A stretch of 64,000 nucleotides of DNA from Hydrogenophaga pseudoflava. GTDB lineage: Bacteria; Pseudomonadota; Gammaproteobacteria; Burkholderiales; Burkholderiaceae_C. Positions 44,376 through 54,778 of the stretch are shown in pieces. Location: positions 613,408 to 677,407 of the forward strand of contig NZ_JAVHJP010000003.1 of the NCBI RefSeq assembly GCF_031020795.1, in the 5' to 3' direction. The position numbers and the translations under genes are program-made. The notes below the pieces were generated by a model, which was given only the letters and a program-made list of their open reading frames with translations, ran no database searches and was not told where the DNA came from. The first letter of the stretch is position 1; every line of letters begins with the position of its first letter.

Positions 44376-45488
44376 ATGACTTCTTCTTCGCCTTCTTCGG
44401 CTCGCCACTTCACCGTCGCCGACTTCGATTTCAACCTCCCCGAGCACCTGATCGCCCAGCACCCGGCCGCCGAACGCAGCGCCTCGCGCCTGCTCGACGG
44501 CACCGGGCCGCAGCCGGTGGACCGCATCTTCCGCGAGCTGCCCGGCCTGCTGCAGCCGGGCGACCTGCTGGTGTTCAACGACACACAAGTCGTGAAAGCC
44601 CGTCTGTTTGGCGAAAAAGCCAGTGGCGGCAAGCTGGAGCTGCTGATCGAGCGCGTGCTGCTGCCGCACGAGTCGCTGGACGGCTCGGCCAACGAGGTCG
44701 TCGGCCACCTGCGGGTGAGCAAGAAACCCCTGCCCGGCGGTCGCCTGCACCTGGCGGGCGGCCTCAAAGGCGGTGGCTTCGACGCGGTGTTCATCGGCCG
44801 CTGGCCCGACGAGCAGGGCCAGCTGTTCCGCCTGCGGCTCGAAGGCCCCGCCGGCGAAGACCCGTACACGCTGATGGCGCGCCACGGCCATGTGCCGCTG
44901 CCGCCCTACATCACACACGGCGACGACGCCGAGGACGAACGCCGCTACCAGACTGTGTTCGCGCGCGTGCCCGGCGCCGTGGCCGCACCCACCGCGGCGC
45001 TCCACTTCGACGAAGGCGTGTTGTCTGCGCTGGAAGCCTGCGGCGTGCAGCGCGCCAGCGTGACGCTGCACGTGGGTGCCGGCACCTTCGCGCCGATGAA
45101 GACCGAGCGCATCGAAGAGCACGTGATGCACCACGAGCGCTACGCCATTCCGCCAGCTACGGTTCAGGCCATCACCGATTGCCACGCGCGCGGCGGCCGT
45201 GTGGTCGCGGTGGGCACGACCACGGTGCGCACGCTGGAGAGCTGGGCGAAAACCGGCGAGCTGCAGGGCGACACCAACATCTTCATCACGCCCGGCTTTC
45301 GCTTTCGCGTGGTGGATGTGCTGGTGACCAACTTCCACCTGCCCAAGAGCACGCTGATGATGCTGGTCAGCGCCTTCGCCGGGTACGAGCACGTGATGGC
45401 GCTCTACCGCCACGCAGTGGCGCAGGGCTACCGCTTCTTCAGCTACGGCGACGCGATGCTGCTGGCGCGCTCAGCCCAGGTCCAGTAG
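44376..45488 (+). CDS. queA: S-adenosylmethionine:tRNA ribosyltransferase-isomerase
   Basis: A 370-residue enzyme that moves the ribosyl part of SAM to preQ1 in tRNA to form epoxyqueuosine. The opening [24 protein letters not shown] and the late [25 protein letters not shown] segment ([27 protein letters not shown]) are family marks. It is divergent from recG. Its 3' end overlaps the convergent Rieske ferredoxin gene by 18 bases, and tgt, the partner in queuosine synthesis, lies 5.3 kb away past an aromatic hydroxylase cluster. Confidence 0.95.
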   Translation: MTSSSPSSARHFTVADFDFNLPEHLIAQHPAAERSASRLLDGTGPQPVDRIFRELPGLLQPGDLLVFNDTQVVKARLFGEKASGGKLELLIERVLLPHESLDGSANEVVGHLRVSKKPLPGGRLHLAGGLKGGGFDAVFIGRWPDEQGQLFRLRLEGPAGEDPYTLMARHGHVPLPPYITHGDDAEDERRYQTVFARVPGAVAAPTAALHFDEGVLSALEACGVQRASVTLHVGAGTFAPMKTERIEEHVMHHERYAIPPATVQAITDCHARGGRVVAVGTTTVRTLESWAKTGELQGDTNIFITPGFRFRVVDVLVTNFHLPKSTLMMLVSAFAGYEHVMALYRHAVAQGYRFFSYGDAMLLARSAQVQ

Positions 45489-45782
45489 CACCCGCCCGCC
45501 CTCCACCTTCACCGGCCATGTCCTGATCGGCTGGGTGCAGGGCGGCAGCGTCGCGTCGCCCGTGCGCAGGTCGAAGCGGCCCTGGTGGAACGGGCATTCG
45601 ATCTCGTGGCCCTCCACGAAGCCGTCGCACAGCCTGGCGTTGCCGTGGGTGCAGAGGTTGTCGGTGGCGAACACCTCGCCCTCCACCGCGAACAGCGCGA
45701 TGTCGCGCCCGCCCGGCGCCACCGGGATGCCCGCGCCTTCGAACAGATCGGCCTCGGCGGCCACGTCGGTCCAGTTGCTCAT
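45471..45782 (-). CDS. Rieske-type ferredoxin of a salicylate 5-hydroxylase-like system
   Basis: A 103-residue soluble Rieske ferredoxin. The cluster ligands are Cys44-x-His46 and Cys63-x2-His66 ([12 protein letters not shown] and CPFHQGRFD). It is of the NagAb/NahAb type that carries electrons from a reductase to the oxygenase. It lies 14 bp after the small-subunit gene. Its 3' end overlaps the 3' end of queA by 18 bp. No NagAa-type reductase gene is in the window. Confidence 0.93.
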   Translation of the reverse strand: MSNWTDVAAEADLFEGAGIPVAPGGRDIALFAVEGEVFATDNLCTHGNARLCDGFVEGHEIECPFHQGRFDLRTGDATLPPCTQPIRTWPVKVEGGRVLLDLG

Positions 45783-45796
45783 GAAAGCCGTCCTGT

Positions 45797-46288
45797 TCAG
45801 ATGGGGTAGATGATGGAGTTGGGGATCATCTCGCTGTCGTAGACGCAGAGACGTTGCGCAAACTTCAGGCCGTCGGACGTCTTCGCCACGATGTCCAGAT
45901 AGCGCCCCACGTTGAACACCGTGCTCGGTCCATCGAGCTTGGTGCGGAACACGGCGTAGTTGGCCTCGCAGTGCAGTCGGCCCTGGTCGTCGATCTGCCG
46001 AACGACCGGCGCCCCCACCACGTGCCGCTGGTAGTAGGGATCGTGGAACAGGGTTTCCTTGATGCCATACACGCGGTCGCGCAGCATGGCCTGGCTGTCG
46101 AAGGCCAGCGTCGACAGCGGGAATCCGCGCTCGTGGTTCTCGCGCGGCTGCAGCTTGTAGACGCAGTCCGTTGTGAAAAAAAACGGCCACAGGTCCCAGT
46201 CGCCGCTGTCGACGGCCGAGGCGTAGTCGCTGTAGAGCTGCTGCAGCGCCTGCCAGGTGTCGAAGTCGACTTTGTCGAGGGCGCTCAT
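45797..46288 (-). CDS. nagH: Salicylate 5-hydroxylase-like small (beta) subunit
   Basis: A 163-residue ring-hydroxylating oxygenase beta subunit (cystatin/NTF2-like fold). Marks are [41 protein letters not shown] and the C-terminus [17 protein letters not shown], which resembles NagH of the Ralstonia U2 naphthalene pathway. It overlaps the large-subunit gene by four bases (ATGA). It supports the alpha-subunit hexamer and is not itself catalytic. Confidence 0.85.
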   Translation of the reverse strand: MSALDKVDFDTWQALQQLYSDYASAVDSGDWDLWPFFFTTDCVYKLQPRENHERGFPLSTLAFDSQAMLRDRVYGIKETLFHDPYYQRHVVGAPVVRQIDDQGRLHCEANYAVFRTKLDGPSTVFNVGRYLDIVAKTSDGLKFAQRLCVYDSEMIPNSIIYPI

Positions 46289-47583
46289 GCGGCACCTCCT
46301 TCGTTCTGCTCCGGTGCTTCCATGACTTTTCGCCAGTACCCGTACATGCCGCGGATCAGCGTCTCGGTCACCATGTGGTCGGTCTCGCCCACCTCGCGCC
46401 CGCCCAGCTCGGCCAGCGCGCGGTGCTGCGGCTTGCTCTCGAAGGCCTGCTGCGAGAACTCGATCACCTCGCCGTCGTCGGCGCTCACGAAACCGGCCGG
46501 GCCGAACAGGTTGGCCTGCCGCAGCCGGCGCTCGGTCATCTCGGGCGTGTCGTCCTCGAAACCGAAATGCGTCCACACGAAGTCGAAGGCACCGTGACCA
46601 TCGGGCTGGATGTGGCGGGTGCTGACGCTGTTGACCTGCTGCTGGAAGATCACGCTGGGGAACAAGGTCGTCATGACGGCCGTAGGCGTCTTGTCTTCCA
46701 GCTGCCACCAGGGCTCGGGCACGATGTCCAGGAAGCGCGGGTCTTCGAGCTGCATGCTTTCCTTGAAGCTCGACACCTGGGTCACCTGCGCCGCCTGACC
46801 GCTGGCCTGGCCCATGCTGCCGCGCGTGGAGACCATGGCGGCGTGGCGGTGCTGCGCGTCCATGCGCAGCTCGCTCTTGTTGTCGGCGCGCCAGAGGCCG
46901 AAGGTGACGAACCAGGTGTGCAGCAGGCCCGGGTGGTAGGGGTCCTTGATGTTCTCCTGCATCAGCTTCCAGTTGCCCGGGATGCGCTGGCGGTTGTAGC
47001 CCAGGATGGAGAGCTTGCGGCCGTTGAACAGGCGGTCGAAGTAACGCAGGATGGTCGGCCCCATGTAGTCTTCGAGAGACTCGACCTCTTGGTCGAAGCT
47101 GGCGAACACCACGCCGCCGCGCACCGCCACCTTGAGCTTGGTGAGCGCGTGGTCCTTGGGGTTGAAGTCGGCCGGCATGCCGCCGTTGACCTTGCCATCC
47201 TGCCGCACGCCGCGCCGGAACGGCACGCCCTGCAGGTCGCCGTTGGGCGCGTAGCTCCACTGGTGGTAGGGGCAGACGAACTCGCTCTGGTTGCCGTGGC
47301 GCTTGCGACAGAAGCGCATGCCACGGTGCGCGCACACGTTCTCCACCACGTGGATCAGCCCGTCGGCCGCGCGGGTCATGATGACCGAGCGCTCGCCGAC
47401 CACGGTGCGCTTGAAGTCGCCCGGGTTCGGAACCTCGGCTTCCAGGCCCACGTAGCACCAGTGGCCTTGGTAGAAAAAGCGGTCGAGTTCGCGCTGGTGG
47501 CGCTGTTCGTCGGTGTACACGGCAAAGGGAATGCGGCTGGTGCCGCCGCCCTCCCAGTGCAGGGCGTCGGGGGGAACGGACAT
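46285..47583 (-). CDS. nagG: Salicylate 5-hydroxylase-like large (alpha) subunit
   Basis: A 432-residue Rieske non-haem iron oxygenase. Rieske ligands are Cys84, His86, Cys104 and His107. The mononuclear iron site is [13 protein letters not shown], with Asp214, His217 and His222. Long stretches ([19 protein letters not shown] near 42, [18 protein letters not shown] in the C-terminal half) match what I know of NagG, which turns salicylate into gentisate. A related substrate such as anthranilate or a chlorinated or nitrated salicylate remains possible. It is divergent from a NahR-type regulator. Confidence 0.85.
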   Translation of the reverse strand: MSVPPDALHWEGGGTSRIPFAVYTDEQRHQRELDRFFYQGHWCYVGLEAEVPNPGDFKRTVVGERSVIMTRAADGLIHVVENVCAHRGMRFCRKRHGNQSEFVCPYHQWSYAPNGDLQGVPFRRGVRQDGKVNGGMPADFNPKDHALTKLKVAVRGGVVFASFDQEVESLEDYMGPTILRYFDRLFNGRKLSILGYNRQRIPGNWKLMQENIKDPYHPGLLHTWFVTFGLWRADNKSELRMDAQHRHAAMVSTRGSMGQASGQAAQVTQVSSFKESMQLEDPRFLDIVPEPWWQLEDKTPTAVMTTLFPSVIFQQQVNSVSTRHIQPDGHGAFDFVWTHFGFEDDTPEMTERRLRQANLFGPAGFVSADDGEVIEFSQQAFESKPQHRALAELGGREVGETDHMVTETLIRGMYGYWRKVMEAPEQNEGGAA

Positions 47584-47664
47584 GGCGTGTCTCCGGGGGT
47601 GTTCTTGTGAGCCGCATGATCGCGGCCGGCCAGCCATCCGGCAAGGGAATCGGCGTGATACGCT

Positions 47665-47689
47665 GTATTCACATCGTGAATGTGAATAC
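47665..47689. promoter_or_regulatory. LysR operator palindrome in front of the NahR-type gene
   Basis: A perfect inverted repeat GTATTCACAT-N5-ATGTGAATAC ends three bases before the regulator's ATG and lies about 80-105 bases upstream of the large-subunit start. LysR regulators bind such T-N11-A palindromes for autorepression and for activating the divergent operon. The regulator has no separate Shine-Dalgarno, so bound protein or the hairpin could also block its translation. Confidence 0.7.
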
Positions 47690-47692
47690 ACC

Positions 47693-48628
47693 ATGAAGCT
47701 CACCGAGATCGACCTCAACCTGCTGGTGGTGTTCGACCGACTGGTGCAGGACGGCCGGGTCTCGCGCGTGGCCGAGTCGCTGGGGCTGAGCCAGCCGGCC
47801 GTGAGCAACGCGCTGCGCCGGCTGCGCGACCTGCTGGACGACGAGCTGTTCCTGCGCACGCCCACGGGCATGGCGCCCACGCCCTACGCGCTGCAGCTGG
47901 CCGAACCGGTGGCGCAGGCGCTGCGGGGGCTGCAGGGCGCGCTGAACGTGCGCGCCAGCTTCGACCCGGCCACCAGTGAGCGCTGCTTCACCCTGGCCAT
48001 GACCGACGTGGGCGAGATCTACTTCCTGCCAGTGCTGATGGACGCGCTGGCCCGCGAGGCGCCGGGGGTCACGCTGCGCTGCGTGCCGGTGGCCGACGCC
48101 GCGCTGCGCGAGGACATGGCGGCAGGCCGGGTGGACCTCGCCCTGGGTTCGCTGCCACAGCTGCAGGCGGGCTTCTTCCAGCAGGCGCTGTTCCGCCAGC
48201 GCTATGTGGCGCTGATGCGCGCCGGCCACCCGCTGGCCACCGCCAGCGCCGCCCCGCTGAACGCCACGCAGTACCGGCAGGCCGCCCATGTGCGCGTGGT
48301 CTCGGCCGGCACCGGCCACGGCCAGGTGGACGAGGCGCTGCAGCGCCTGGGCGTGGCGCGCCAGGTGCAGCTGACCGTGCCTCACTACGTGGCGCTGGGC
48401 CAGGTGCTGGGCAGCACCGACCTGGTGGCGACCGTGCCCGAGCGCCTGGCCGAGCGCCTGGCCGGCCCGCACGCGCTGGTGGCCCGCCCGCTGACCCTGC
48501 GCCTGCCGGCCAGCACCATCGCCCAGCTCTGGCACGCCCACCTGCACCGCGACCCCGGTCACCAGTGGCTGCGCGGCCTGGTGGCGCAGCGCTTTGGCAC
48601 GGCCGCGGCCGCGGTGGACGGCCTCTGA
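47693..48628 (+). CDS. NahR-type LysR transcriptional regulator
   Basis: A 311-residue LysR protein. The helix-turn-helix (VSRVAESLGLSQPAVSNALRRLRDLLDDELFLRT) is at residues 23-56. The NLLVVFDRLVQDG start and the C-terminal effector domain are those of the NahR/NagR/NodD branch that responds to salicylate and similar aromatics. It is divergent from the hydroxylase genes, with a palindrome between them, so salicylate-dependent activation of nagGH and the ferredoxin is expected. A longer in-frame start upstream lacks conservation. Confidence 0.87.
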   Translation: MKLTEIDLNLLVVFDRLVQDGRVSRVAESLGLSQPAVSNALRRLRDLLDDELFLRTPTGMAPTPYALQLAEPVAQALRGLQGALNVRASFDPATSERCFTLAMTDVGEIYFLPVLMDALAREAPGVTLRCVPVADAALREDMAAGRVDLALGSLPQLQAGFFQQALFRQRYVALMRAGHPLATASAAPLNATQYRQAAHVRVVSAGTGHGQVDEALQRLGVARQVQLTVPHYVALGQVLGSTDLVATVPERLAERLAGPHALVARPLTLRLPASTIAQLWHAHLHRDPGHQWLRGLVAQRFGTAAAAVDGL

Positions 48629-48789
48629 CGGTGCGACAAGGTATCCATTGGTCACAGGCTTCGAGACAAAAGTGCTACAGCGAAGCCCTCGGATGTGACA
48701 TTTGTGCAGCAGCCGTGAACACACCCGACTGCAGGCCCTGGACGCGCGGGCACAATACCGCCCACCTTCCCGCCGCCGAAAGTCTGTCC

Positions 48790-48945
48790 GTGATCGAAAT
48801 GCTGTTCCGCCTGGGTATCGCCCTGCTGCTGTCCGTGAGCCTGGCCCTGTTGCTGGCCTGGGGCTGGTTCAGTTCGGACGAGCGCACGGAATCGGCCGCG
48901 GTCACGGCCTCGCCCGCCTCGGAACCCTCCGGCCCGGCCCGCTGA
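48790..48945 (+). CDS. Possible small single-pass membrane protein
   Basis: A 51-residue frame from GTG at 48790 (or 48 from ATG at 48799). It has one strong hydrophobic segment (MLFRLGIALLLSVSLALLLAWGWF) followed by a polar, Ala/Ser/Pro-rich tail. The codon pattern is like its neighbours. No ribosome site is convincing and no family is recognised. The 160-nt gap before it has no other gene. Confidence 0.35.
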   Translation: MIEMLFRLGIALLLSVSLALLLAWGWFSSDERTESAAVTASPASEPSGPAR

Positions 48946-48991
48946 ACCGGCCACGGGCCGGCCGGGTCGCCCCGCGGTTCACAATGGCCCG

Positions 48992-50260
48992 ATGACCCCA
49001 CCTCGCTGCCTCCCGCTCGCACTGACCGGCCTGCTCGCCCTGCCCTGCGCGGTACAGGCGGCGCCCGATGCCTCCCGCTACGCCACCCAGGGCCGCTGCG
49101 CCGGACACCCCCGTGTCGCGCTGACCACCCCCAAGGGCTGGTGCGTGGGCCTGGTGGCCGACGCGCGCGACGGTCTGCAGATGCCGCGCCGCCTGGTCGA
49201 AGTGTCCCCCGGCCGCTTCTGGATCACCGACATGGGCCACTGGGAGCCCCGCCGCGGGCGCCTGCTGGAGCTGCGGGTGAACGGCGAACCGGGCGACGCG
49301 GACCGGGTGACGGTGCTGGCGAGGGGGCTGGACCGGCCGCACGGACTGGTGACCGGCCCCGACGGCAAGGTCTACGTGGGCGAGGCCGGCACGGTCTGGC
49401 GCACGCCCACCGCCGCGTTCGCCCGCGAAGACCTGCTCAAGGACCTGCCGGCCGACGGCGCGCACCCGCTCAAGGAACTGACCTTCGGCCGCAAGGGGCG
49501 TCTCTATATCAATATGGGATCGGCCAGCGACGCCTGCCGGGACGACCGGCAGCAGCAACCTCTGCCGTGTCCCGAGACCGCGGGACCGCAGCCCCGGGCC
49601 GCTGTGTACGAGACCGTGCTGGGCGGCCCCGACCTCCGGCCCCAGGCCACGCGCCCATTTGCCACCGGCCTGCGCAATTCGCTGGGCCTGGCGCTCACGC
49701 AGGATGCGGCGGGCACGACCGAGCGGCTCTGGCAGGCGGAGAACTCGGTCGACTACAGCGACGCCGATGCCCCGGCCGAAGAGCTCAACGAACTTGAACG
49801 CGGCGCACACTACGGCTGGCCCTACTGCGTCAGCGACGCACAAGGACGCAGCGTGGTGGCGCGCGGCTACGAGCGGCGCGCGCAGTGCGCCCGCCCCCCG
49901 ACCCACCGCCCACCGTTCCTGGCCTGGCCGGCCCATGTCGCGCCGCTGCAACTGCTGGCCGTGCCGGCGGCCCCTGCCGGGCAGACCGCCAGCCCCTGGA
50001 GCGGGCGCCTGCTGGCGGTCTGGCACGGCTACCGCGCCCAGGGCCACCGCATCGTGGCCTGGCGCCTCGGCCCCGACGGGCGTCCGACCGGCGCGCGCGA
50101 GAACATCGTCTCCGGTTGGCGGGTCATGCCCGGCATCCGCCCGCAGGGCAACCCGGCCGGCGTCACGGTCGACCACCGCGGCTGGCTGTGGATCGTGGAG
50201 GACCGCAATCGAACAGTATTGGTGGTGGCGCCCGACGCGCCTGCCCGCGGGAGCTCCTGA
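48992..50260 (+). CDS. Exported sugar dehydrogenase-like beta-propeller protein (sorbosone/GSDH family)
   Basis: A 422-residue protein with a signal peptide (LTGLLALPCAVQAAPDA, cleavage near residue 24). The body is a six-bladed propeller of the soluble glucose/sorbosone dehydrogenase type; visible repeats include ARGLDRPHGLVTGPDGKVYVGEAG near 115 and the blade with NPAGVTVDHRGWLWIVEDRNRTV near 390. Members use PQQ or are uncharacterised. It lies 130 bp upstream of a cytochrome c gene on the same strand, a possible electron acceptor. The substrate is unknown. Confidence 0.8.
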   Translation: MTPPRCLPLALTGLLALPCAVQAAPDASRYATQGRCAGHPRVALTTPKGWCVGLVADARDGLQMPRRLVEVSPGRFWITDMGHWEPRRGRLLELRVNGEPGDADRVTVLARGLDRPHGLVTGPDGKVYVGEAGTVWRTPTAAFAREDLLKDLPADGAHPLKELTFGRKGRLYINMGSASDACRDDRQQQPLPCPETAGPQPRAAVYETVLGGPDLRPQATRPFATGLRNSLGLALTQDAAGTTERLWQAENSVDYSDADAPAEELNELERGAHYGWPYCVSDAQGRSVVARGYERRAQCARPPTHRPPFLAWPAHVAPLQLLAVPAAPAGQTASPWSGRLLAVWHGYRAQGHRIVAWRLGPDGRPTGARENIVSGWRVMPGIRPQGNPAGVTVDHRGWLWIVEDRNRTVLVVAPDAPARGSS

Positions 50261-50314
50261 GCCTGTGGCGCTGCAGCCACCGGTCGTCTCAACCTGAGAC
50301 GGAGCCCCGGCGCC

Positions 50315-50355
50315 TTGACAAGGATCAATTCGCAGCCCGGGGGCGCTGATAGCCT
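50315..50355 (+). promoter_or_regulatory. FNR-type box and -10 of the cytochrome c gene
   Basis: TTGACAAGGATCAA at 50315-50328 matches the FNR/ANR consensus TTGAT-N4-ATCAA with one mismatch. A -10-like TAGCCT at 50350-50355 places the start point near 50362, so the box centre is about 41 bases upstream, the class II activator position. This predicts induction of the cytochrome under low oxygen. The only weak part is the -10. Confidence 0.65.
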
Positions 50356-50390
50356 GAGGATATTCCCCCAGAAACCCACGGAGTCCTCCC

Positions 50391-51970
<1,580 letters not shown>

Positions 51971-51983
51971 CCCTTCGCCATCC

Positions 51984-52526
51984 ATGACACACCGTCTGCT
52001 TCGGGGCGACGGCCAGTTCGCCGAAGCGGTTGGTGCCGGTGTGCGCCTGCGCAGCACCCAGGAGTACATGGATGGAGAGTCGACCATCGTCGCCTTCCGC
52101 CACCCAGGCGTCGGCGACGAGCACGTCGCGGCGCTCAACGCCTTCGCGCAGCAGCACGCCGGCAAGAAGTACAACACCGCCGGCATCGTGCTGCAGGCGC
52201 CCTTCAGCATCGGGCGGCAGTACTGCGAGCTGCCGCTGATTCCCGGCCTGGTGCGCGACTACTGCATCCGCGGGCTGGCCGCCATCCAGCTCGGCGCCAT
52301 CAGGAACGACCGCTTCTTCTGCTCCCAGTTCGTGCTGGAGGCCTACCGCCACGCCAGGCTGCCGCTGACCACCGCCGACCCGCGCCTGATCAGCCCGGCC
52401 GACCTGCTGCACATGCGCGAGGGCGACGTGCCCTCGGTGCGCACCGAACAGACGCTGCAGTACGTCGGCCACCTCAAGACAGCGCCCATGCCGTCCGATG
52501 AGATGGCCGTCGGCATGGCGGATTAA
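51984..52526 (+). CDS. Permuted papain-like amidase (YiiX/YebB, NlpC/P60 superfamily), possibly N-truncated
   Basis: A 180-residue protein. FFCSQFVLEAYRHA near residue 112 carries the catalytic Cys context of permuted NlpC/P60 enzymes, and HRLLRGDGQFAEAVGAGV near the start resembles the SH-x-x-L...IEA...GV strand that holds the catalytic His (His3 here). In complete members some 30-40 residues, including a GD motif, precede that point. These are missing, and tgt ends only 13 bases upstream, so the protein looks short. It overlaps the convergent lipoprotein gene by four bases. Substrates of this family include peptidoglycan and lipids. Confidence 0.65.
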   Translation: MTHRLLRGDGQFAEAVGAGVRLRSTQEYMDGESTIVAFRHPGVGDEHVAALNAFAQQHAGKKYNTAGIVLQAPFSIGRQYCELPLIPGLVRDYCIRGLAAIQLGAIRNDRFFCSQFVLEAYRHARLPLTTADPRLISPADLLHMREGDVPSVRTEQTLQYVGHLKTAPMPSDEMAVGMAD

Positions 52527-52990
52527 CGGCCCACATGCATGCTGAACAGCGCGCCGCTGGACAGGCGGCAGGTGCCTGAGCCCAGCGTGGCCGAGTTCAT
52601 GGTGTAGGCACAGGTGATGTAGCCGCCGCGGTTGCCGGCGCCGTTGGCCAGTCCCTCTCGGCTGGAACCGGCCTTGCGGGTGGCCTCGCCCGAGAAGGAC
52701 TCCCCGCCGATGACGGTGGAGAAGGTGCCACGACCCTGCAGGTCGTTCGTCACCGTCGCGCTGATGACCCCGTGGGCGCTGGCCAGTTCGTTGGCCGGAT
52801 AGAGTCGGGCCTGAAAACTCAGCGGCAGCGCGGGTGCGGCCGCGACCGCGGCCGGGGGTGGCGGCACCGCCGTCCCGGTGCGCGGGTCGATGGGCACCAC
52901 ATAGCAGGCCGCCAGGGTGGACGCGGTGGTGAGTGCGCACAGCCAGCCGGCCGGACGGTGCAACGAACGAACAACAGAGGAGATATCCAT
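52523..52990 (-). CDS. Predicted lipoprotein of unknown function
   Basis: A 155-residue protein with an N-terminal signal ending in a lipobox TLAAC (Cys29), so likely membrane-anchored by a lipid. The mature part has a proline/alanine linker (GTAVPPPPAAVAAAP) and a beta-rich domain with repeated Gly/Thr (TVTNDLQGRGTFSTVIGGE) and two further Cys (YITCAYT, GTCRLSS) that could form a disulfide. No family recognised. It is divergent from the MFS gene. Confidence 0.65.
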   Translation of the reverse strand: MDISSVVRSLHRPAGWLCALTTASTLAACYVVPIDPRTGTAVPPPPAAVAAAPALPLSFQARLYPANELASAHGVISATVTNDLQGRGTFSTVIGGESFSGEATRKAGSSREGLANGAGNRGGYITCAYTMNSATLGSGTCRLSSGALFSMHVGR

Positions 52991-53089
52991 GGGGATCCTT
53001 GAGGCCCAAGCACATGCTTGTGGCGCGATGCTGCGCGGCGACTGTCAAGAAACCGCGGTCTTCCGGTGAAGAAGCGTGAAGTGGCACCG

Positions 53090-54277
53090 ATGGCATCAGC
53101 AATGAATACCCAGCCCCCCGTTCCCCGCCACGTCCTGCCCGTGCTGGTGCTTGCGCAGTTCGCCGGCACCTCGCTCTGGTTCGCGGTCAACGCCGTCATG
53201 CCCGACCTGCAACGCGCCTTCGGCTGGCCCGCCACCGCCGTCGGCACGCTGACCTCGGCACTGCAGGCCGGCTTCATCGCCGGCACCCTGGTGTTCGCGC
53301 TGCTGGCGATTGCCGACCGCTTTGCGCCGCGCCGCGTGTTCCTGGTCTGCGCCCTGGCCGGCGCCGGCTGCACCGTGGGCGCCTGGGCCATGGTGTCGGA
53401 CTTCAGCGCGCTGCTGGCCTGGCGTTTTGCCACCGGCTTTTTCCTCGCCGGCATCTACCCGGTGGGCATGAAGATCGCCGCTCAGTGGTACACGCGCGGA
53501 CTTGGCCCGGCGCTGGGCCTGCTGATCGGCGCGCTGGTGCTCGGCTCGGCCAGCGCCCACGCGCTGCGCGCCATCGGCGACACGCTGCCCTGGCCCACGC
53601 TGATGCTGGGCGTGGCGGCGCTGGCGGCCGCGGGCGGGGTGTCGCTGTACTTGCTGTTGCCCGACCCGCCCGGCGCGGTGGCGCGCGTGACCACGCTGCA
53701 GTGGCGGGCCCTGGCCACCATCGTCACCGACGCGCGGGTGCGCAGCTCGGTGTTCGGCTACTTCGGCCACATGTGGGAGCTCTACACGCTGTGGGTGCTG
53801 GTGCCGCTGATCCTGGCGACGCGGCTGGAAGGCAGCGCGCTGTCCTGGGCCGCCTTCTTCGTGCTCGGTGCCGGCGTGCTGGGCTGCGTGGGCGGCGGCT
53901 GGCTGGCACCGCGTTTCGGCAGCGCCCGCGTGGCCGGTGTGCAGCTGGCCACCAGCGGCCTGTGCTGTCTGCTGGCGCCGTGGCTGATCGGCGCGCCCGA
54001 TGTGCTGTTCTACGGCTGGCTGCTGGTCTGGGGCATCACCGTCTCGGGCGACTCGCCGCAGTTCTCCACGCTGACCGCGCGCAATGCGCCGCCGCAGGCC
54101 GTGGGCAGCGTGCTCACGCTGACCAACAGCATCGGTTTTGCGATCAGCATCGCCAGCATCCTGCTGTTCGTCGAACTCACACGGGTGGTGCCGCTGGGCT
54201 GGCTGCTGACAGGTCTGGCGCTGGGTCCGGCGCTGGGGCTGTGGGCGCTGCGGCCGCTGCTGGAAGAGGCCGCCTGA
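53090..54277 (+). CDS. MFS transporter (CynX/NimT-like)
   Basis: A 395-residue permease with twelve predicted helices. The MFS loop signature is partly visible (LAIADRFAPRRVFLVCALAGAG near residue 77-98). The opening VLPVLVLAQFAGTSLWFAVNAVMPDLQRAFGW is typical of the CynX/YfkL-like group, whose members export or import small anions or drugs. Starts at 53090 or 53102 are possible. It has no functional partner nearby. Confidence 0.82.
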   Translation: MASAMNTQPPVPRHVLPVLVLAQFAGTSLWFAVNAVMPDLQRAFGWPATAVGTLTSALQAGFIAGTLVFALLAIADRFAPRRVFLVCALAGAGCTVGAWAMVSDFSALLAWRFATGFFLAGIYPVGMKIAAQWYTRGLGPALGLLIGALVLGSASAHALRAIGDTLPWPTLMLGVAALAAAGGVSLYLLLPDPPGAVARVTTLQWRALATIVTDARVRSSVFGYFGHMWELYTLWVLVPLILATRLEGSALSWAAFFVLGAGVLGCVGGGWLAPRFGSARVAGVQLATSGLCCLLAPWLIGAPDVLFYGWLLVWGITVSGDSPQFSTLTARNAPPQAVGSVLTLTNSIGFAISIASILLFVELTRVVPLGWLLTGLALGPALGLWALRPLLEEAA

Positions 54278-54331
54278 GTTGCAAGCATCCGTTACATTCC
54301 GGCCACCAACAACAACCTCTGGAGGATTCCC

Positions 54332-54772
54332 ATGCCCGCACCCGCCAACGCCGCCCAACGCCCCACCGGCGCCTTCATCGGCGCGTCCTGGGCCGCCCTG
54401 CTGGTCGGCGCCGTCGTCTACCTGATGGGCCTTTGGAACGCCCAGATGATGCTCAACGAAAAGGGCTACTACTTCACGCTGCTGATGTACGGCCTGTTCT
54501 CGGCGGTGTCGCTGCAGAAGTCGGTGCGCGACCGGCTGGAGGGCATCCCGGTGACCGGCATCTACTACTGCCTGTGCTGGGTGTCGCTGCTGCTGGCGGT
54601 GCTGCTGCTCACGATCGGCCTGTGGAATGCCACGCTGGCGGCCAGCGAAAAGGGCTTCTACGCCATGGCCTTCCTGCTCGCGCTGTTTGGTGCCGTCGCG
54701 GTGCAGAAGAACATCCGCGACATCGCGCAGTTCAACCGCGCCCACCCCGAACTGGAAGGCAGCGCGGAGTGA
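54332..54772 (+). CDS. yiaA: YiaA/YiaB-family inner-membrane protein
   Basis: A 146-residue protein with four helices in two pairs. Each half has the two-helix YiaAB motif: [24 protein letters not shown] near 41 and [24 protein letters not shown] near 98, an internal duplication as in enteric YiaA. An ACCTCTGGAGGATTCCC site precedes the ATG. It is convergent with, and six bases from, the zinc-ribbon gene of the minus-strand module that itself includes another YiaAB protein. The function of the family is unknown. Confidence 0.88.
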   Translation: MPAPANAAQRPTGAFIGASWAALLVGAVVYLMGLWNAQMMLNEKGYYFTLLMYGLFSAVSLQKSVRDRLEGIPVTGIYYCLCWVSLLLAVLLLTIGLWNATLAASEKGFYAMAFLLALFGAVAVQKNIRDIAQFNRAHPELEGSAE

Positions 54773-54778
54773 TGCGGA

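Noticed and set aside
48652..48954. A 100-codon minus-strand frame downstream of the NahR-type gene
   Set aside because: Composition is Gly/Arg/Gln-rich without a ribosome site; the plus-strand hydrophobic small frame is slightly more plausible.
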